Of a stretch of DNA of 64,000 bases, positions 33,791-44,032 are shown piece after piece (the stretch's first letter is position 1; the number at the start of each line of letters is the position of its first letter). Position numbers and translations under genes: made by a program. Source of the stretch: Emydura subglobosa (lineage: Eukaryota; Chordata; Testudines; Chelidae); the NCBI GenBank assembly GCA_007922225.1, contig ML679969.1, forward strand, positions 20,912,932 to 20,976,931, in the 5' to 3' direction. The notes beneath the pieces were generated by a model. That model was not told where the DNA came from. It made no database searches and saw only the letters and a program-made list of their open reading frames with translations.

Positions 33791-35189
33791 GGATCTGGGG
33801 CGAGGAAGATCTTTGTAAACCTTGCAGGTTTGTCTGAACCCTCAGGCCCACTCCCCCATTGCCAAGGCTGGGAGGAAGTTGATGGCCCCGAATTTCATTG
33901 TAGCGTTTCAAAGCTGAATTTTACAATGTTTGGCCTGGCTCCTGCGGGGACTGTGCTAAGGGGAGGCCTGATCTACCTGGGCCACTACAGCCTTCACTAG
34001 GGTCTGCGCAGGTTTGGGGTGAACTGACACATTCCACTTTGCAGGATCAGGGCCTTGGGGTTAAAGAGGGGATTTCATAGGTTTAAACAGCTCTTTTCGA
34101 CCCTTTCTAGCCCTCCAAACCCTTTCAACCTCCCACCTCACCTGTCCACACACACACCCACACACACACACACACAAGCAGTCCTCTGTCATGCTCAAAC
34201 CTGGCCACTGGCAGAGAAGATGGGACATGCCCTGAAGGCAAGCCAAGATGAGTGGAGCAGGGATGCTGGGAATCATGCCAGAGAACTGGAGACCCCCGCA
34301 ACCGCCATGGATTCAGCACCAAAGACAGCTGATGACCCCATCTGTGCAAAGAAAGGCAGTGGCAGAAACAAAGCAAGAGGGCAGATGAAAGATGGCCCGA
34401 GAAGGCTTTAGAAGGGTGTCCTCTGGACAGCACATGATGCAGAGGGCATCACTGCAAGGGGACGGATGTGCAGACAAAGCAGGTGAGAGCTGTTTGGGTG
34501 GCAGCAGCACAAGCAGCCCCGATTCACAAAGACCTTCCCCTTCCTCACCACTTCCCTGGATCTTGTGCCACCCCCACACTCAGTCCTCCACCCACACACT
34601 GTGCCAGGGCTGCGTCTTCTCCAGGCTTCGTGGAGTCCTTAGTCAGGGAAGGAGCTGGAGGGGAGGATAGGAGGCTCTGGTCAGTGTAGCAAGCAGAGCT
34701 TCTCCAGTGGAAGGGGTGTGACGTCATGCTCTGGACACCTGGGTGAGTCCTGGTGTTACCCCTCTGCCTCTGCAAGGGGGAGCTTTGCTGCGGCTACGCT
34801 GTGTCAGCTCCCAGCTGTGCCAGCCTGTCGCCTGGCCAGCAAACTCTGCAGCACTCTGCCAGCCTAAGCCTGGCCTTGCCGAGAACAAGGCAGCGAAGCC
34901 GGCTCCCAAGCTCCCCACAGGTGTCTCCATGAGGCTTGCCACATAAACTATTCTCTAGCCCAGCTGGGCTATCTGTAACCGGCGGTGGAGGGGTTTAGCA
35001 GTTGCGAAGTGGGCTGGTCAGGGCTGGTTTGCCACCCCTTGCTCTGAAATACATTCTGTGCCTGAGAAGTGCTGCACTTCCACTCTTCATCCACCAGGGG
35101 ACGCTGTGGCGTGTCCCTGCGCTGTGCTGTGCGGCCTTTGCAGCGTGGAAGATTCTGCTGTGCTGGGCCGGTGCCTGATTTGAGCGGAG
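33791..35189. other. Gene-free block
   Basis: An AC microsatellite sits at about 34146-34176. A palindromic TGACGTCA (CRE-type octamer) occurs at 34719-34726 and may be chance. No exon is supported, and frames here show no recognisable domain. Confidence 0.4.
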
Positions 35190-35882
35190 CATGGTAGGTT
35201 AGCTGGAGACGCACACTGCACTCTAATCCCCAGCATTGAGACCGTTTGGGAATAAAACAACGATAAATGTATTAGCAAAGAGCAGAGATTTCAGCGATAC
35301 TAAGCAAGAGAAAAAGAGGCAGGTTTGGTTACACACCAAATCAAACCCGCTTTCTAGTGACTAAAGCTTCATGTTAGCCAGTTAAAATCCTTACCTGAGC
35401 AGTTTTCTTTCTTACACCTAGTTACCAGCATCCCCAGCCCTCCAGACTAGGAGAGCCAACTTTCCCAGGCTCACAGGAGCTGTTGCCTATGTCCCCCCAG
35501 TGATGAATCACTGAAAGATCTTTTTGCTGCCCTTATATTACTCAAAGGCCATTGTCTCTGCCTCAGGAACCGGGACGGCTTCCTGGGGTGCAGATCCTAT
35601 CTTCCAGCCTATTGTTAAATAGTCTTCTTCCCTGCTTGTTTAACTTGATGGCTTTGTTTACCTTACATGTAAATGTACTCTCATTGTCCTGCCAGTGACC
35701 CAGCTGGTCAGAGAGGTAAATACACATTCTTTGTGTCTAGGGTTCTATGCCATGCCTCCCAAACACATTTGAAGAATGCATTTCTACCCCATGTCTATAA
35801 CTCTTTGTACTCAACCCATGCATACATCACGCAATGATTTTGGAGGCCAGCTCATCACCAGTTTTCACATGATACCTTACAT
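35190..35882 (-). repeat. Possible LTR remnant, antisense
   Basis: An AT-richer block with GGGAATAAAACAACGATAAATG near 35249 and a smooth run to 'cacatgataccttacat', where a hAT element has inserted. A similar phrase, 'tttcacttgataccttgcc', ends the block at 42600-43120, so the two may be copies of one LTR family. No LTR ends or target duplication were found. Confidence 0.35.
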
Positions 35883-36292
35883 CAGGGGCTCTCAACCTTT
35901 TTCTTTCTGAGCGTCTCAAATGCTAGAAAAACTCTACGGCCCACCTGTGCCACAACAACTGTTTTTGTGCATTTCCAGTAAATTAAAAGCTGTATCAAAT
36001 CGATAGTTATACAGTAAAAACCACACAAATATATCTTATAAAAAGAAAAGGATAATATAGGTACAAAAATTAAAAAATTAACATTATTTTTGTTTTACTG
36101 ACTCAGTGTGAAACTTGCTGCTGGTGCTGACCCACAAGCTGGGTGATCCTCTGAGGTGCGTCAGGGGATGGAGGTGGCATTCCCTCTCCAGAGCCTACCA
36201 CACAGGGCTGAAGCCCAGTTTGTTTTGGCAGACCCCCTGAAATGTACTGGTGGTTCCTCAGGAGGCCCCAGCTCCCTGGTTGAGAACCACTG
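35883..36292. mobile_element. Non-autonomous hAT element
   Basis: The left end is CAGGGGCTCTCAACC and the right end GGTTGAGAACCACTG, good inverted repeats. Flanking octamers CCTTACAT and CCTTACAC match at seven of eight positions, a hAT-type target duplication. The interior is AT-rich and non-coding. Its ends resemble those at 21004 and 54317. It interrupts the LTR-like sequence to its left. Confidence 0.88.
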
Positions 36293-36299
36293 CCTTACA

Positions 36300-36405
36300 C
36301 AATACCTTTGAGATATTAGAGACACAAGGTGGGGGAGGTAATAGCTTTTATTGAATATTGGTGAGAGAGGTGACAGAAGTTGGTCCAATAAGAGATATTT
36401 CTATT
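36300..36405 (+). mobile_element. Penelope-like element tail fragment
   Basis: The words GATATTAGAGACACAAGGTGG, TAATAGCTTTTATTGAAT and GGTGAGAGAGGTGACAGAAG match the right-hand tail of the Penelope-like element at 46905-46980, which reads GATATTAGAGAGACAAGGTAG, ATATCTTTTATTGGATC and GGTGAGAGAG. The second half, 'aagttggtccaataagag', is a near inverted copy of the TTTTATTGGATCAACTT kind of word, so the tail is partly self-complementary. Confidence 0.65.
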
Positions 36406-37904
36406 TATTTATGTTTATTTATGTTTATTTTTATCCAACTGTCTGTTGGAGACCAGCCCTTCATACTAGTTAATTCTCTCTCCTGTCTGGTGATTCAAAG
36501 AATCACAGATGTTCACAGTACAGTCACTCAAATATCACCTTAAACTATGGGATACTGATGTTATTAGTGAGATTAATGCAGGCAGCCGCTCACTAGCATT
36601 CAGGCAGGGGCAACTCCGCCTCTTCCCCCAAAACCCTCCCTCCCCACTGGCACCCACCAGCGAAAGGAGGAGTCAGAAAGTCTAAACACATTCTTATAAC
36701 CCTAACAGCTATTTTAACAGTGTAAAGCCAGGCTGATCCCAGCTATGCGTTTGTTAGTGTTCAACTGAAACATGGGGAACTTGGCATGAGCTGGAGCCTG
36801 GTCTGCCAGCGTCACATAGGAGTAACCTGAGTATTGCTGTGATTCATGGTGTAAGGTGCCATATCATGGAGATATGCTCACCTGGGCAGCAAAGCAGCCT
36901 GGAGTGCCCAAGGGATTGTTTGTGTCTCCCTGTTCAGGCTGTTAAAATGCCTGAAGAGTTAGCACTTGGTTGGTTCAATCTCAATTTAGACCTCATAGCC
37001 AGTGGGGGGTCTGTGCCCTGGTCTTTGACAGTATGCCCTGAGTTGGTACCCACTCTTTTGCATCCCTGTTGGCAGTGTTACAGTGACAGTATGTTGTGAC
37101 AATGGGTGTGTCAGGCCTGATGGGAGTTACAGTGGGGGAGGAGGGCCTCTGCCAGTTGGCCTTGAGGGACTCCTGGGGTCACAAGGTGTCTAGAGCCAAC
37201 AGCTGTGGACTTTATTAAGTCGTCAGAAAATGCTCCAAACATGGCAGCTGGGATTTGCCAAGGGGCCATCGACTGCCAATGGGAGGCGGGTTCCTGCCTC
37301 ACTTCCACCCGGTGCGGATCTCAGCTCACACACTTGGCCAAGTTGCTGGATTCTTCTCACCCCATGTTTATTTGCACCTTACACCAAAGTAGCCTGCATG
37401 CGTAAGATCACCCTCAGCGAGGGCTGGGGCAGGGACATACTTTGTCTTAGCCAGAATTCCTGGGGGCTGCTTTTATTGGTTTTCCTCCTCCAAGTTCTGG
37501 GGCTTCAGCACAGTCACATCCTGGGAGAGAGGAGGGCAAGAGCTCCCCTGCCTGCCCATCCCTGTAGCTGGCCTGTGAGAGTCCTGCCTGCCATGCTGGG
37601 ACAGAGGGCGCTGTGTGTGATTTGTGAGGGGCTTTCAGCCCCATTCATCAGGCTGGTGTTTGAGGAGTTTCTCCCTCTCAATGGGGGGTAGGGCCAAGTA
37701 TGGAAGCCAGTCACTTGGCGAACTCCTGAGCAGGTTAACGGGAGTTCTGAAGGGAGGCACTGGAAGGAGAACAGCAGCGGGACACTTAGCCACCCCTGTG
37801 AGGATGCCCCATGCTGCACTTAATCTGTCAACAAATCGTGCACAGAAGAGACTTCTTGGGCAGGAAGTGCCAGTTGTTGGTTGTATTATGGAGGTTCTGG
37901 TTGT
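36406..37904. other. Gene-free block
   Basis: Short TTTATTTATG repeats near 36402-36432 are low complexity. The frame at 37230-37691 has no recognisable domain, and no splice-site-bounded exon was found. Confidence 0.35.
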
Positions 37905-38285
37905 GACTCTATAGCTAACGCTGCATTCACTTGAAAGAAATGATTCGGCCTTTCAGCTCTGCACACGACAGTGTGTCCTCTCCAAATGTGCAGCGCTGCC
38001 TCTGTGTGCAGAATGCCGATCCAAGTAAATCTGTCAATTCATTTCTGAATTAAAAATAATTAAACGCCAGATCTGCTAAGAAATTTAATACCTCTGTCAC
38101 TCGTTCTTCAGCCCCAACAATATGAGCAACAAAATAACACAACCTTTCCATATCATTAAAATGAATTGAAATCTTGCACATAGTCTACTTTTGAAGAAAG
38201 TGGGGTGAAATTAACCCGATTGCTACGAGAATATAAACTGCAAACAGCATCAGCTCAACACATTAGTAGTTCTTAAGTGGAGCCT
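37905..38285. other. Candidate conserved non-coding element
   Basis: An AT-rich, repeat-free island contains 'ttctgaattaaaaataatta' (near 38043), GAAATTTAATACC (near 38080) and ATTAAAATGAATTG (near 38155), bounded by ordinary GC-rich sequence. No coding frame is present. It lies about 6 kb upstream of the START gene's first visible exon and is a plausible enhancer for that or another gene. Confidence 0.35.
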
Positions 38286-38309
38286 TGTTAGCACAAAGGG
38301 GAAGGGGCA

Positions 38310-38395
38310 TCTCTGTTCTGTGCTTGTACAGTGCTAGCACAATGGAGCCTGGGCCATGACATTACAGTCATACAAAAATAATAATGACATCATCA
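38310..38395 (-). repeat. L3/MIR-like fragment, antisense
   Basis: The segment reads TGTACAGTGCTAGCACAATGG then AGCCTGGGCCATGA and ends ATACAAAAATAATAATGA. It is the inverted counterpart of the fragment at 31581-31670. Confidence 0.5.
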
Positions 38396-38439
38396 GAGAT
38401 AACTCTGCCAGTCACCACCCTTCCTCTACAACTAACTTA

Positions 38440-38530
38440 CATGCATCTGATGAAGTGGGTTGCAGCCCACGAAAACTTATGCCCACAGAAATTTGTTAGT
38501 CTTGCTACAGGATTCTCGTTGTTTTAACTT
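38440..38530 (+). ncRNA. Penelope-type tail with hammerhead-ribozyme-like core
   Basis: The motif CTGATGA (38447-38453) is followed by a hairpin GTGGG/CCCAC (38455-38459 with 38466-38470) and then GAAA (38471-38474). This is the order of a hammerhead ribozyme core. GCAT (38443-38446) just before the core can pair with ATGC (38479-38482) just after it, giving a stem I candidate. One extra A lies between CTGATGA and stem II, and stem III would be minimal, so self-cleavage is uncertain. Penelope-like elements are known to carry hammerhead motifs in their terminal repeats. The downstream 'gaaatttgttagtcttgc' fits such a tail. Confidence 0.5.
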
Positions 38531-38667
38531 ACATGCAGCAATTCTATTGGTTACAATGACGCAGCCTGGACTCATTCCAAAAGTTCTCATTGGGGGATGG
38601 CTGGGACCAACCATCACTGCTCTCTAAGAGTTCGTCCCAGCTCAGGCAAACAGGCTTGCAGTAGCGG

Positions 38668-38830
38668 GGTTGGTAGGGTTGCCAGGTGTTATTTTCAACC
38701 AGAAAGTCCGGTTGAAAAGAGAACCTGGGCGTGTCTGGTCAACACTAAAAGTCTGGTTACAACAGGCAGGGGGAAGTGCCAGGTCATCAACCCACACCAG
38801 CCATGGATGTCGTTTGGGGGGTATTGCCCC
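38668..38830 (+). repeat. GGGTTGCCAG-type dispersed repeat, copy 1
   Basis: The segment begins TAGGGTTGCCAGGTGTT and contains GTCTGGTTACAACAGGCAGG and 'gtgccaggtcatcaaccc'. The same order is found at 40118-40400, so this is a dispersed family. An internal AACCAGAAAGTCCGGTT hairpin is present. The class is not established, and no target duplication could be fixed. Confidence 0.6.
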
Positions 38831-39027
38831 CCTGATTTCTGCAAGAGCCAAGCAGGGCTTGCTCTGCTCAGTCAGCCAGCCAGCCAGCCAGGAGGGGGCT
38901 CTGTCCTTTCCATGCTGTGGCAGCTCACAGGGCCCCTCTCCCTGGCTGAGGGGGGCAGCTCTGGGATGCTGCCTCCTGGGTCCTAGTGCCTATTATCATC
39001 CCCTTCTCCGTCTGCTGGGTCCTTTCT

Positions 39028-39037
39028 NNNNNNNNNN
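39028..39037. other. Assembly gap (10 N)
   Basis: Ten undetermined bases. The flanks do not obviously overlap, so the true gap length is unknown. It lies between two copies of the GGGTTGCCAG-type repeat. Confidence 0.99.
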
Positions 39038-39099
39038 TACCCCGGTGGGATTCGTTAGCAAAAGGATCTGAGTCCTTTGCCCCACTCCTTTACCCAGAG

Positions 39100-40060
39100 G
39101 CCTGCCTGACCTCTAGGGCTCCCCTCCCACTCTCCTGTGTGACATGGTCCTCGTAACCCCAACAAGGCTGGGCCCAGGATCCCTGGGGGGGTCTTGATAC
39201 CCAACCTTGTCATGGTCACTTAGGACAGGGGCTGGGGTGTCCCCACTCCGGGGTACTAACTCTGCACTGGACACTCCCTAATCATTGCATACAGTTTAAA
39301 GCAAATTCAATTTATTAAACAGGCACCAATTAAAAAATATAAGGAAAAGATGAGAAAGGTGAAAGGAAAACACCCAAGGCCGCCCCCTGGCTGGGGACCA
39401 CACACAGCGTCTCTGGGGTGTCAGGGAAACTCACAGTCTGTTTTTTACACGACCCAGGCCTCCTTCCCAGGTCCTGACTTCACTGCAGGTAGGCTGCGGG
39501 TTAGACACATGCTCTGGCAGTGGCCACACGCCCCCAGGTGCTAGGGGGCAGGGCTCTTCTCCCCAGCATCACCCTCATCAGGGTCACGACCCGCTCCCAG
39601 TCCGGCCTGCACGGCCTCTGGGCTGGTGGTGTCTGCCTGTGCTGGGCCCTGCCCAGGGTCCCCCTCACTCTTCCCAGCTGCTCGCCGCACCCAGCTCCGG
39701 ATAGCCCCAGCCCAAGCCCCCCTGCCTCAGCACGGCTGCTGCTCTGCCTCCAGCCCAGCTCCCCAGATGGCTCCTCTGGCTCCAGTTGCCTGGCTCAGGG
39801 TGTGGCTCTGTCCTTAGCTGGGCCCAGCCCCACCTATGCAGCTCCAGCTCACATCCCCTGGCCTCCTGTCTCCCTTCATTGGTCTGCCCGCCCTGTCAGT
39901 CAGGCTGTCCTGGAGCGTTGGCCTCTCCCCATTGGCCCTGGGGACTGTCTGTCTCAGGGTCTAGATTTCTTATCGACCTGCCCCCTGGCCTTTGGAACTG
40001 GGAGATGGCACCCAAAAACCCACTGAGTTTCCATGAGGGGCCAGCAGCCCCCTGACAGTT
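39100..40060 (-). repeat. Possible LTR-like block, antisense
   Basis: Starting near TGTGACATGGTCC the sequence runs through 'ttcaatttattaaacagg' (a TTTATT signal on the minus-strand reading) and a long C-rich part to about 40060. The order of an AT-rich patch with a reversed poly(A)-type signal and a GC-rich remainder is typical of antisense LTRs. Ends are not defined, so the call is weak. The frame at 39520-40026 crossing it is low-complexity. Confidence 0.25.
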
Positions 40061-40117
40061 GCCTCCCATCTGGGTCCCCCCAGGCCATCCGGTTTTTGGC
40101 GTCTGTGTCCGCGTGCC

Positions 40118-40400
40118 ATTGAGGGTTACCAGGTGTTTGGTTTTCGGGACCTGGCTGCCCTCAATAGCACCCAAAACAAAAGTCTGGTTACGGTGGGGCG
40201 GGGAGGCGCCGGGTTATTAACCCCCAACCCGTGCCAGCCTCTGCTCAGCCTGGGCCGCCTCCCCCTGCAGGGAAATGATCCACCTAACAGTGGGGGAGAG
40301 GAACAAGCAATGGGAGGAGATGCGGGGGGAGGGGGGGCAGGGGGCGGGGCCTCAAGGGTCTGGTTACCAGCATGGTTTGGCAAGGTGGCAACTCCAGCCG
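40118..40400 (+). repeat. GGGTTGCCAG-type dispersed repeat, copy 2
   Basis: It begins GAGGGTTACCAGGTGTT and ends GGCAAGGTGGCAACTCC, whose inverted form resembles the start, so terminal inverted repeats are likely. The middle, GTCTGGTTACGGTGGGGCGG then 'gcgccgggttattaaccc', matches copy 1. It contains a strong G-run cluster at about 40324-40350 that could form a quadruplex. Confidence 0.65.
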
Positions 40401-41104
40401 ACACTAGTGGGCTAAGTATAACAGTGGGAATGCTGCTGCTTAGGCTGGAGCTCAGTCACTCAAGCTCTCCCACCCCCACAGGATTGCGAGCCAGGTCCCA
40501 GCCAAGCTGTAATGTCCACACCAAGGCCCCCTCCCAGCTGCTAAAGGTGCTGCACTTCTACACCACCTGAGCCATCAGGACCTGAAACACTCCTCAGGGC
40601 ACTGCTGCCTTCCAGACAGTGCACACGGAAGAACGGACACGGAAACACAGAGCCAGCCCTTAGAACATCTGGTCTCAAGCGCTGGGCTCGTGCACTGCAG
40701 CTGAGGATGCCTGCAACACTGCAGTGCCAGCCCCCCTGGAGAGCTGCACAACCTTTCTGCTACTGCAGCTAGGGAAGCTCACAGCACTGCAGCTCTGTCA
40801 TGGCCAGTCGCTTCGCTTTTCCCCCAGCCCCAGTTCAATGCTGTGTCCCCCACCACTGCATTTTGCATTCCCTAAGCCCAGACATCACTTAGTGATGTGC
40901 CCTGCTGCCCCTCATCTGTTCCTGCCTCCAACCCCAGTGTAGTTCTATACACACCCACATCTACCCTTTCCCCCAAGCATGCCTCTGCTCCGCCTGCAGC
41001 TCTGAATAAAACCAGGGTGTGTCAAAGCACATCAGGAATATTGATCAGATCCATAATTTAGATATAATTGCAGTGAGTGAAATAGAGAGAAGAGAATAAC
41101 TGTG
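40401..41104. other. Gene-free spacer
   Basis: No exon or mobile-element end is supported. The sequence turns AT-rich from about 41000 as it approaches the transposase relic. Confidence 0.35.
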
Positions 41105-42290
41105 AGCAGATATGATGCAAGGTATCTGGAGTTACACAAACAGGAACTGCTGGTGGTCCCCAGCTACAAAGTGTGGTTCACTACAAAATTCTTGCAAATG
41201 AGAGTTTAAAACTAGATCATCATAAGCATCACTTGCAGTCAGATTACTGAATTTTTCAACCATGAATTAAACAAATTACGTCCAGAAAAAAAAATTCTAT
41301 AATATGCCTTTATTACTGGAAATTATAGTTTGAAAGTCCTAAAAGCCTTATCTCTAGCTAGTTTGTGCATTGTGAAAGCAGGAAAGCCACATGCTGTCAG
41401 AGAAGAATTGGTTTTAGCAGATGCTGAGGAACTAGTTTCAAAAGTGTTGGGTTAAATGTAAAACAACTCAACCTCATTCTTCACAAGATAACACTGGAAA
41501 ATGTCAAAGAAGCACTCACAGCTAGAATAGGTTGGAGCCGCTTCTTTTTGCTGCAGTTAGAAGAGTCAACAGAGGTGGGCAGCACAGCTAAACTTTTTAC
41601 ATATGCAAAGTACGAATGTGCTGGAACAGGCAGTGGAAATTTCTTATTTGGGAAATCTCTCCCCATTCCTACCAGTGCAGACTATATTTTGAGGGTTGAG
41701 TTCGTTTGGCTTTGGCTGAGTGTGCTGTGTTGGAATACATAGTAACGGCCAAGAGGTGCAGTGGAGTGATGGGTCATGTCCGTCCTATTGCTCCCAGAAC
41801 TGTGTAGATGTGTTGTGGTATTCATTGAGGAGCACTGGCAGTAAGAAAACACTCACCCGCCCAAGTGAAGAAAACTGGCTGGCCTAGTCAAGCTAGTGAA
41901 TTTGATGAAGGCACCTCTCCAGAATTCCTGGGTGGGCACTGCGGTGAGATGGGCCAGGAGCAGCAGCAGCATTCGCATGGATGTGCCCTGGCTGTCCAGA
42001 GGGAAAGGGCACATTCACTTCTCTGAACTGTATCGGGGAGCCCACTTTTGATTGTAAACAAGTCTGAGCTGGTTCTGACAAGTCTGAGCTGCTCTGACAA
42101 GTTTGAACTGGCTGAGTTTTGAAGACTGGGCATGGCTGGCCTGGTTTGCGACTTAGCAGACATCTTCACTTGCCGACTGAACTGAATGCGTAGCTCTAAG
42201 GCATCTCCGTAGTGTGAGAGACAAGACAAATGGCATGGCTCAGAAATGCACTGTGCTTGCTCAGTGGGATATAGATAACAATGACAAGCA
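41105..42290 (+). pseudogene. Decayed hAT/ZBED-type transposase-derived gene
   Basis: Reading the three + frames in turn gives an ordered series of pieces resembling vertebrate ZBED5/FAM200/GTF2IRD2-type hAT proteins. They are 'SRYDARYLEL' (41105), 'KILANESLKLDHHKHHLQ' (about 41185), 'IVKAGKPHAVREELVLADAE' (about 41366), 'FFLLQLEESTEVG' (about 41538), 'IAPRTV' and 'ALAVRKHSP' (about 41795-41865), 'LAGLVKLVNLMKAPLQNS' (about 41879), 'WLSRGKGHIHFSELYRGAHF' (about 41990), 'DLADIFT' (about 42150) and 'DKTNGMAQK' (about 42222). The order matches the family: BED finger region, dimerisation/catalytic core, C-terminal part. In-frame stops and frameshifts break it throughout, so it is dead. No inverted repeats were seen at its ends. 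The closest family member cannot be named without a search. Confidence 0.85.
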
Positions 42291-42599
42291 TGAAGTGCAG
42301 TGAACCTTTTGTGAAGAAAAGGCAGGGCCATTCCATGATGCAGATAAAGGGACTAGCAACAGACCCCTTTGATCTTCTAAAGAGCAATTCCGTGAATACT
42401 TCCCTTCACAAGTGACATGGATTTACAGGGGTCTGTGCCATGCCCTGTCTTTTAAACAGTCTCCAGGGAGAAGCCCCTTTGGTGTGCCAGATCCTCCTCG
42501 TCAACTCTCAGACTTGTTACCTGCACACCACACTACAGCACTCCACCTTTCCCCAGTCCGTAGAGCTCAAGACATAACCCAGTTAAGTCATTCCCACCC
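42291..42599. other. Spacer after the transposase relic
   Basis: This may still contain the extreme, unrecognisable 3' part of the relic. Nothing else can be supported. Confidence 0.3.
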
Positions 42600-43120
42600 T
42601 TTCTCAGTCCGTGGGGATCCGGGGGCAATACGAGCTCATATAAAGTCCATCGTTTTATTAATACAGCCACTTCTTAATGTCACCAATCCCCTGGCTCGAG
42701 ATCCACAGTTCCTGACTGCAAAGAGCGCTGACTCTTTGGTCCCTTGAGAACCAAAGTTTATCATCTTTGTCACCAGAGTCAGGCTGAACCCTTGGGTTCC
42801 GACGCCAGTGTCTTCCCATGCCAATGTCACCTCCCCATGTTCATTGTTCGTCCCATCTACCTGTGATGCAAACAAACCACCCATTGGGGCTGGCATCACC
42901 ATGCTCAGTTCATGTTAGAGATGGGTGATAACGATCCGCCTCTTGTCTGGGGACAACCTGGGTCTCCCGCTGTTTGGTTACAGACTTTGAAGCCTAATAT
43001 CAGTGAGTATCCGTAATTCCTCATGTAGTGTCAGTACATATACTTCACTGTGGCAGTAATGACAGGTCACCGGCTTTCACTTGATACCTTGCCTGACATT
43101 CTTTGTAGCCGAATACCATG
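42600..43120 (-). repeat. Possible LTR remnant, antisense
   Basis: The block contains a 'cgttttattaatacagcc' word (reversed poly(A)-type signal) near 42650 and ends with 'tttcacttgataccttgcc', similar to the end of the block at 35190-35882 ('tttcacatgatacctta'). I take the two as decayed copies of one family. LTR ends were not found. Confidence 0.35.
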
Positions 43121-43429
43121 CCAGCAATGTGTTAAGTGTAGCAAGTGTGTCAGGCTTGAGAGGCACTGCTGTTACATGACATTGAACCCTTTGCCATTGG
43201 CATTGAGGGGCATTTGAACATTGCCCTGCCCCTCAGTCACAGGCAGCGCTGGCAGGAGACAGCCTGGCCTTTGAACCTGTGGCCTGAGCCTTGCGATTTG
43301 TCCTGGACAGGAGTGATTCTGCAGGCTGGCCGAGGTAGCCCAGCCCCTGACTGACACCTCTGGCCTGTCAGCAAGGCCTGTCAGACTAGGCTGCCTGGCT
43401 GCTGTTCTTGGCAGGTGATCCGCTGATTC
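43121..43429. other. Gene-free spacer upstream of exon 1
   Basis: No exon or repeat is supported here. Confidence 0.3.
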
Positions 43430-43700
43430 TGTAACTTTGTGCTACAAAGTCTGTGAGACAGAAGCTGGCAAGCGAGGGGGGAGTGGAGGAACCAGGGATG
43501 GGGGAGGACAGGCAGGTTGGGACAGAAATCTGAGACACCTGTGTGATGTTACCTGCTGAATAATAGAGCAGCAGAAATCCTGCTGGCCGGGGGATGGGAT
43601 ACCAGTCGGCAGAGCTGATAAGACATCTGAGCTCCCAGCAGCTGCATTAACAACTGCAGAGAAGGAGCCTTCCTGATAATTACTGTGCACAGTGCAGTCT
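43430..43700. promoter_or_regulatory. Candidate regulatory cluster upstream of the START gene
   Basis: A perfect inverted repeat, ACTTTGT-GCT-ACAAAGT, lies at 43434-43450. Each arm contains a TCF/SOX-type ACAAAG word. Further on, TGATAAGACATCTG near 43617 places a GATA word and a CATCTG E-box side by side. CCTGATAATTACTG near 43672 adds a second GATA-like word with an ATTA core. The cluster is 330-600 bases upstream of the first exon seen. No TATA box or CpG island marks a promoter next to that exon. Confidence 0.3.
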
Positions 43701-44032
43701 CTGGAGGGGAGTTGGAGCAGCAGCTCTCCAGACCCAGGGGCTGCCAGATGAGACAGTGGACAGTTCCTGGCAAGGGGCAGGTTTGGAGAGAGGAGAGAGA
43801 TGGGCTCTAGGCTTTGGGGGTGAGGGCTGCTGTGCGTGTAGGGCAGGGACACAGCACAGCGGAGCAGTCAGCTAAAGGGTTAAGCTGAGCAGAGCCAGGA
43901 CAGCGGCTCAGAGTTTCCGAACAGGCCAGGCAGAGACCTGTCCTGTGTGTGGTGCTGCAAAGCCACTTCCCAGGCCCTGGTGGCTGGTGTGCGCTGGCCA
44001 CAGCACTCTGGGCCCCAGCAAATCTCATCTCC

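Noticed and set aside
34719..34726. Palindromic TGACGTCA CRE octamer
   Set aside because: A single 8-base match in 64 kb can occur by chance, and no promoter or other site lies next to it.
43949..44032. In-frame extension upstream of exon 1 ('VLQSHFPGPGGWCALATALW')
   Set aside because: It lacks resemblance to START-protein N-termini and begins at GTG rather than ATG. It is probably untranslated or intronic sequence.
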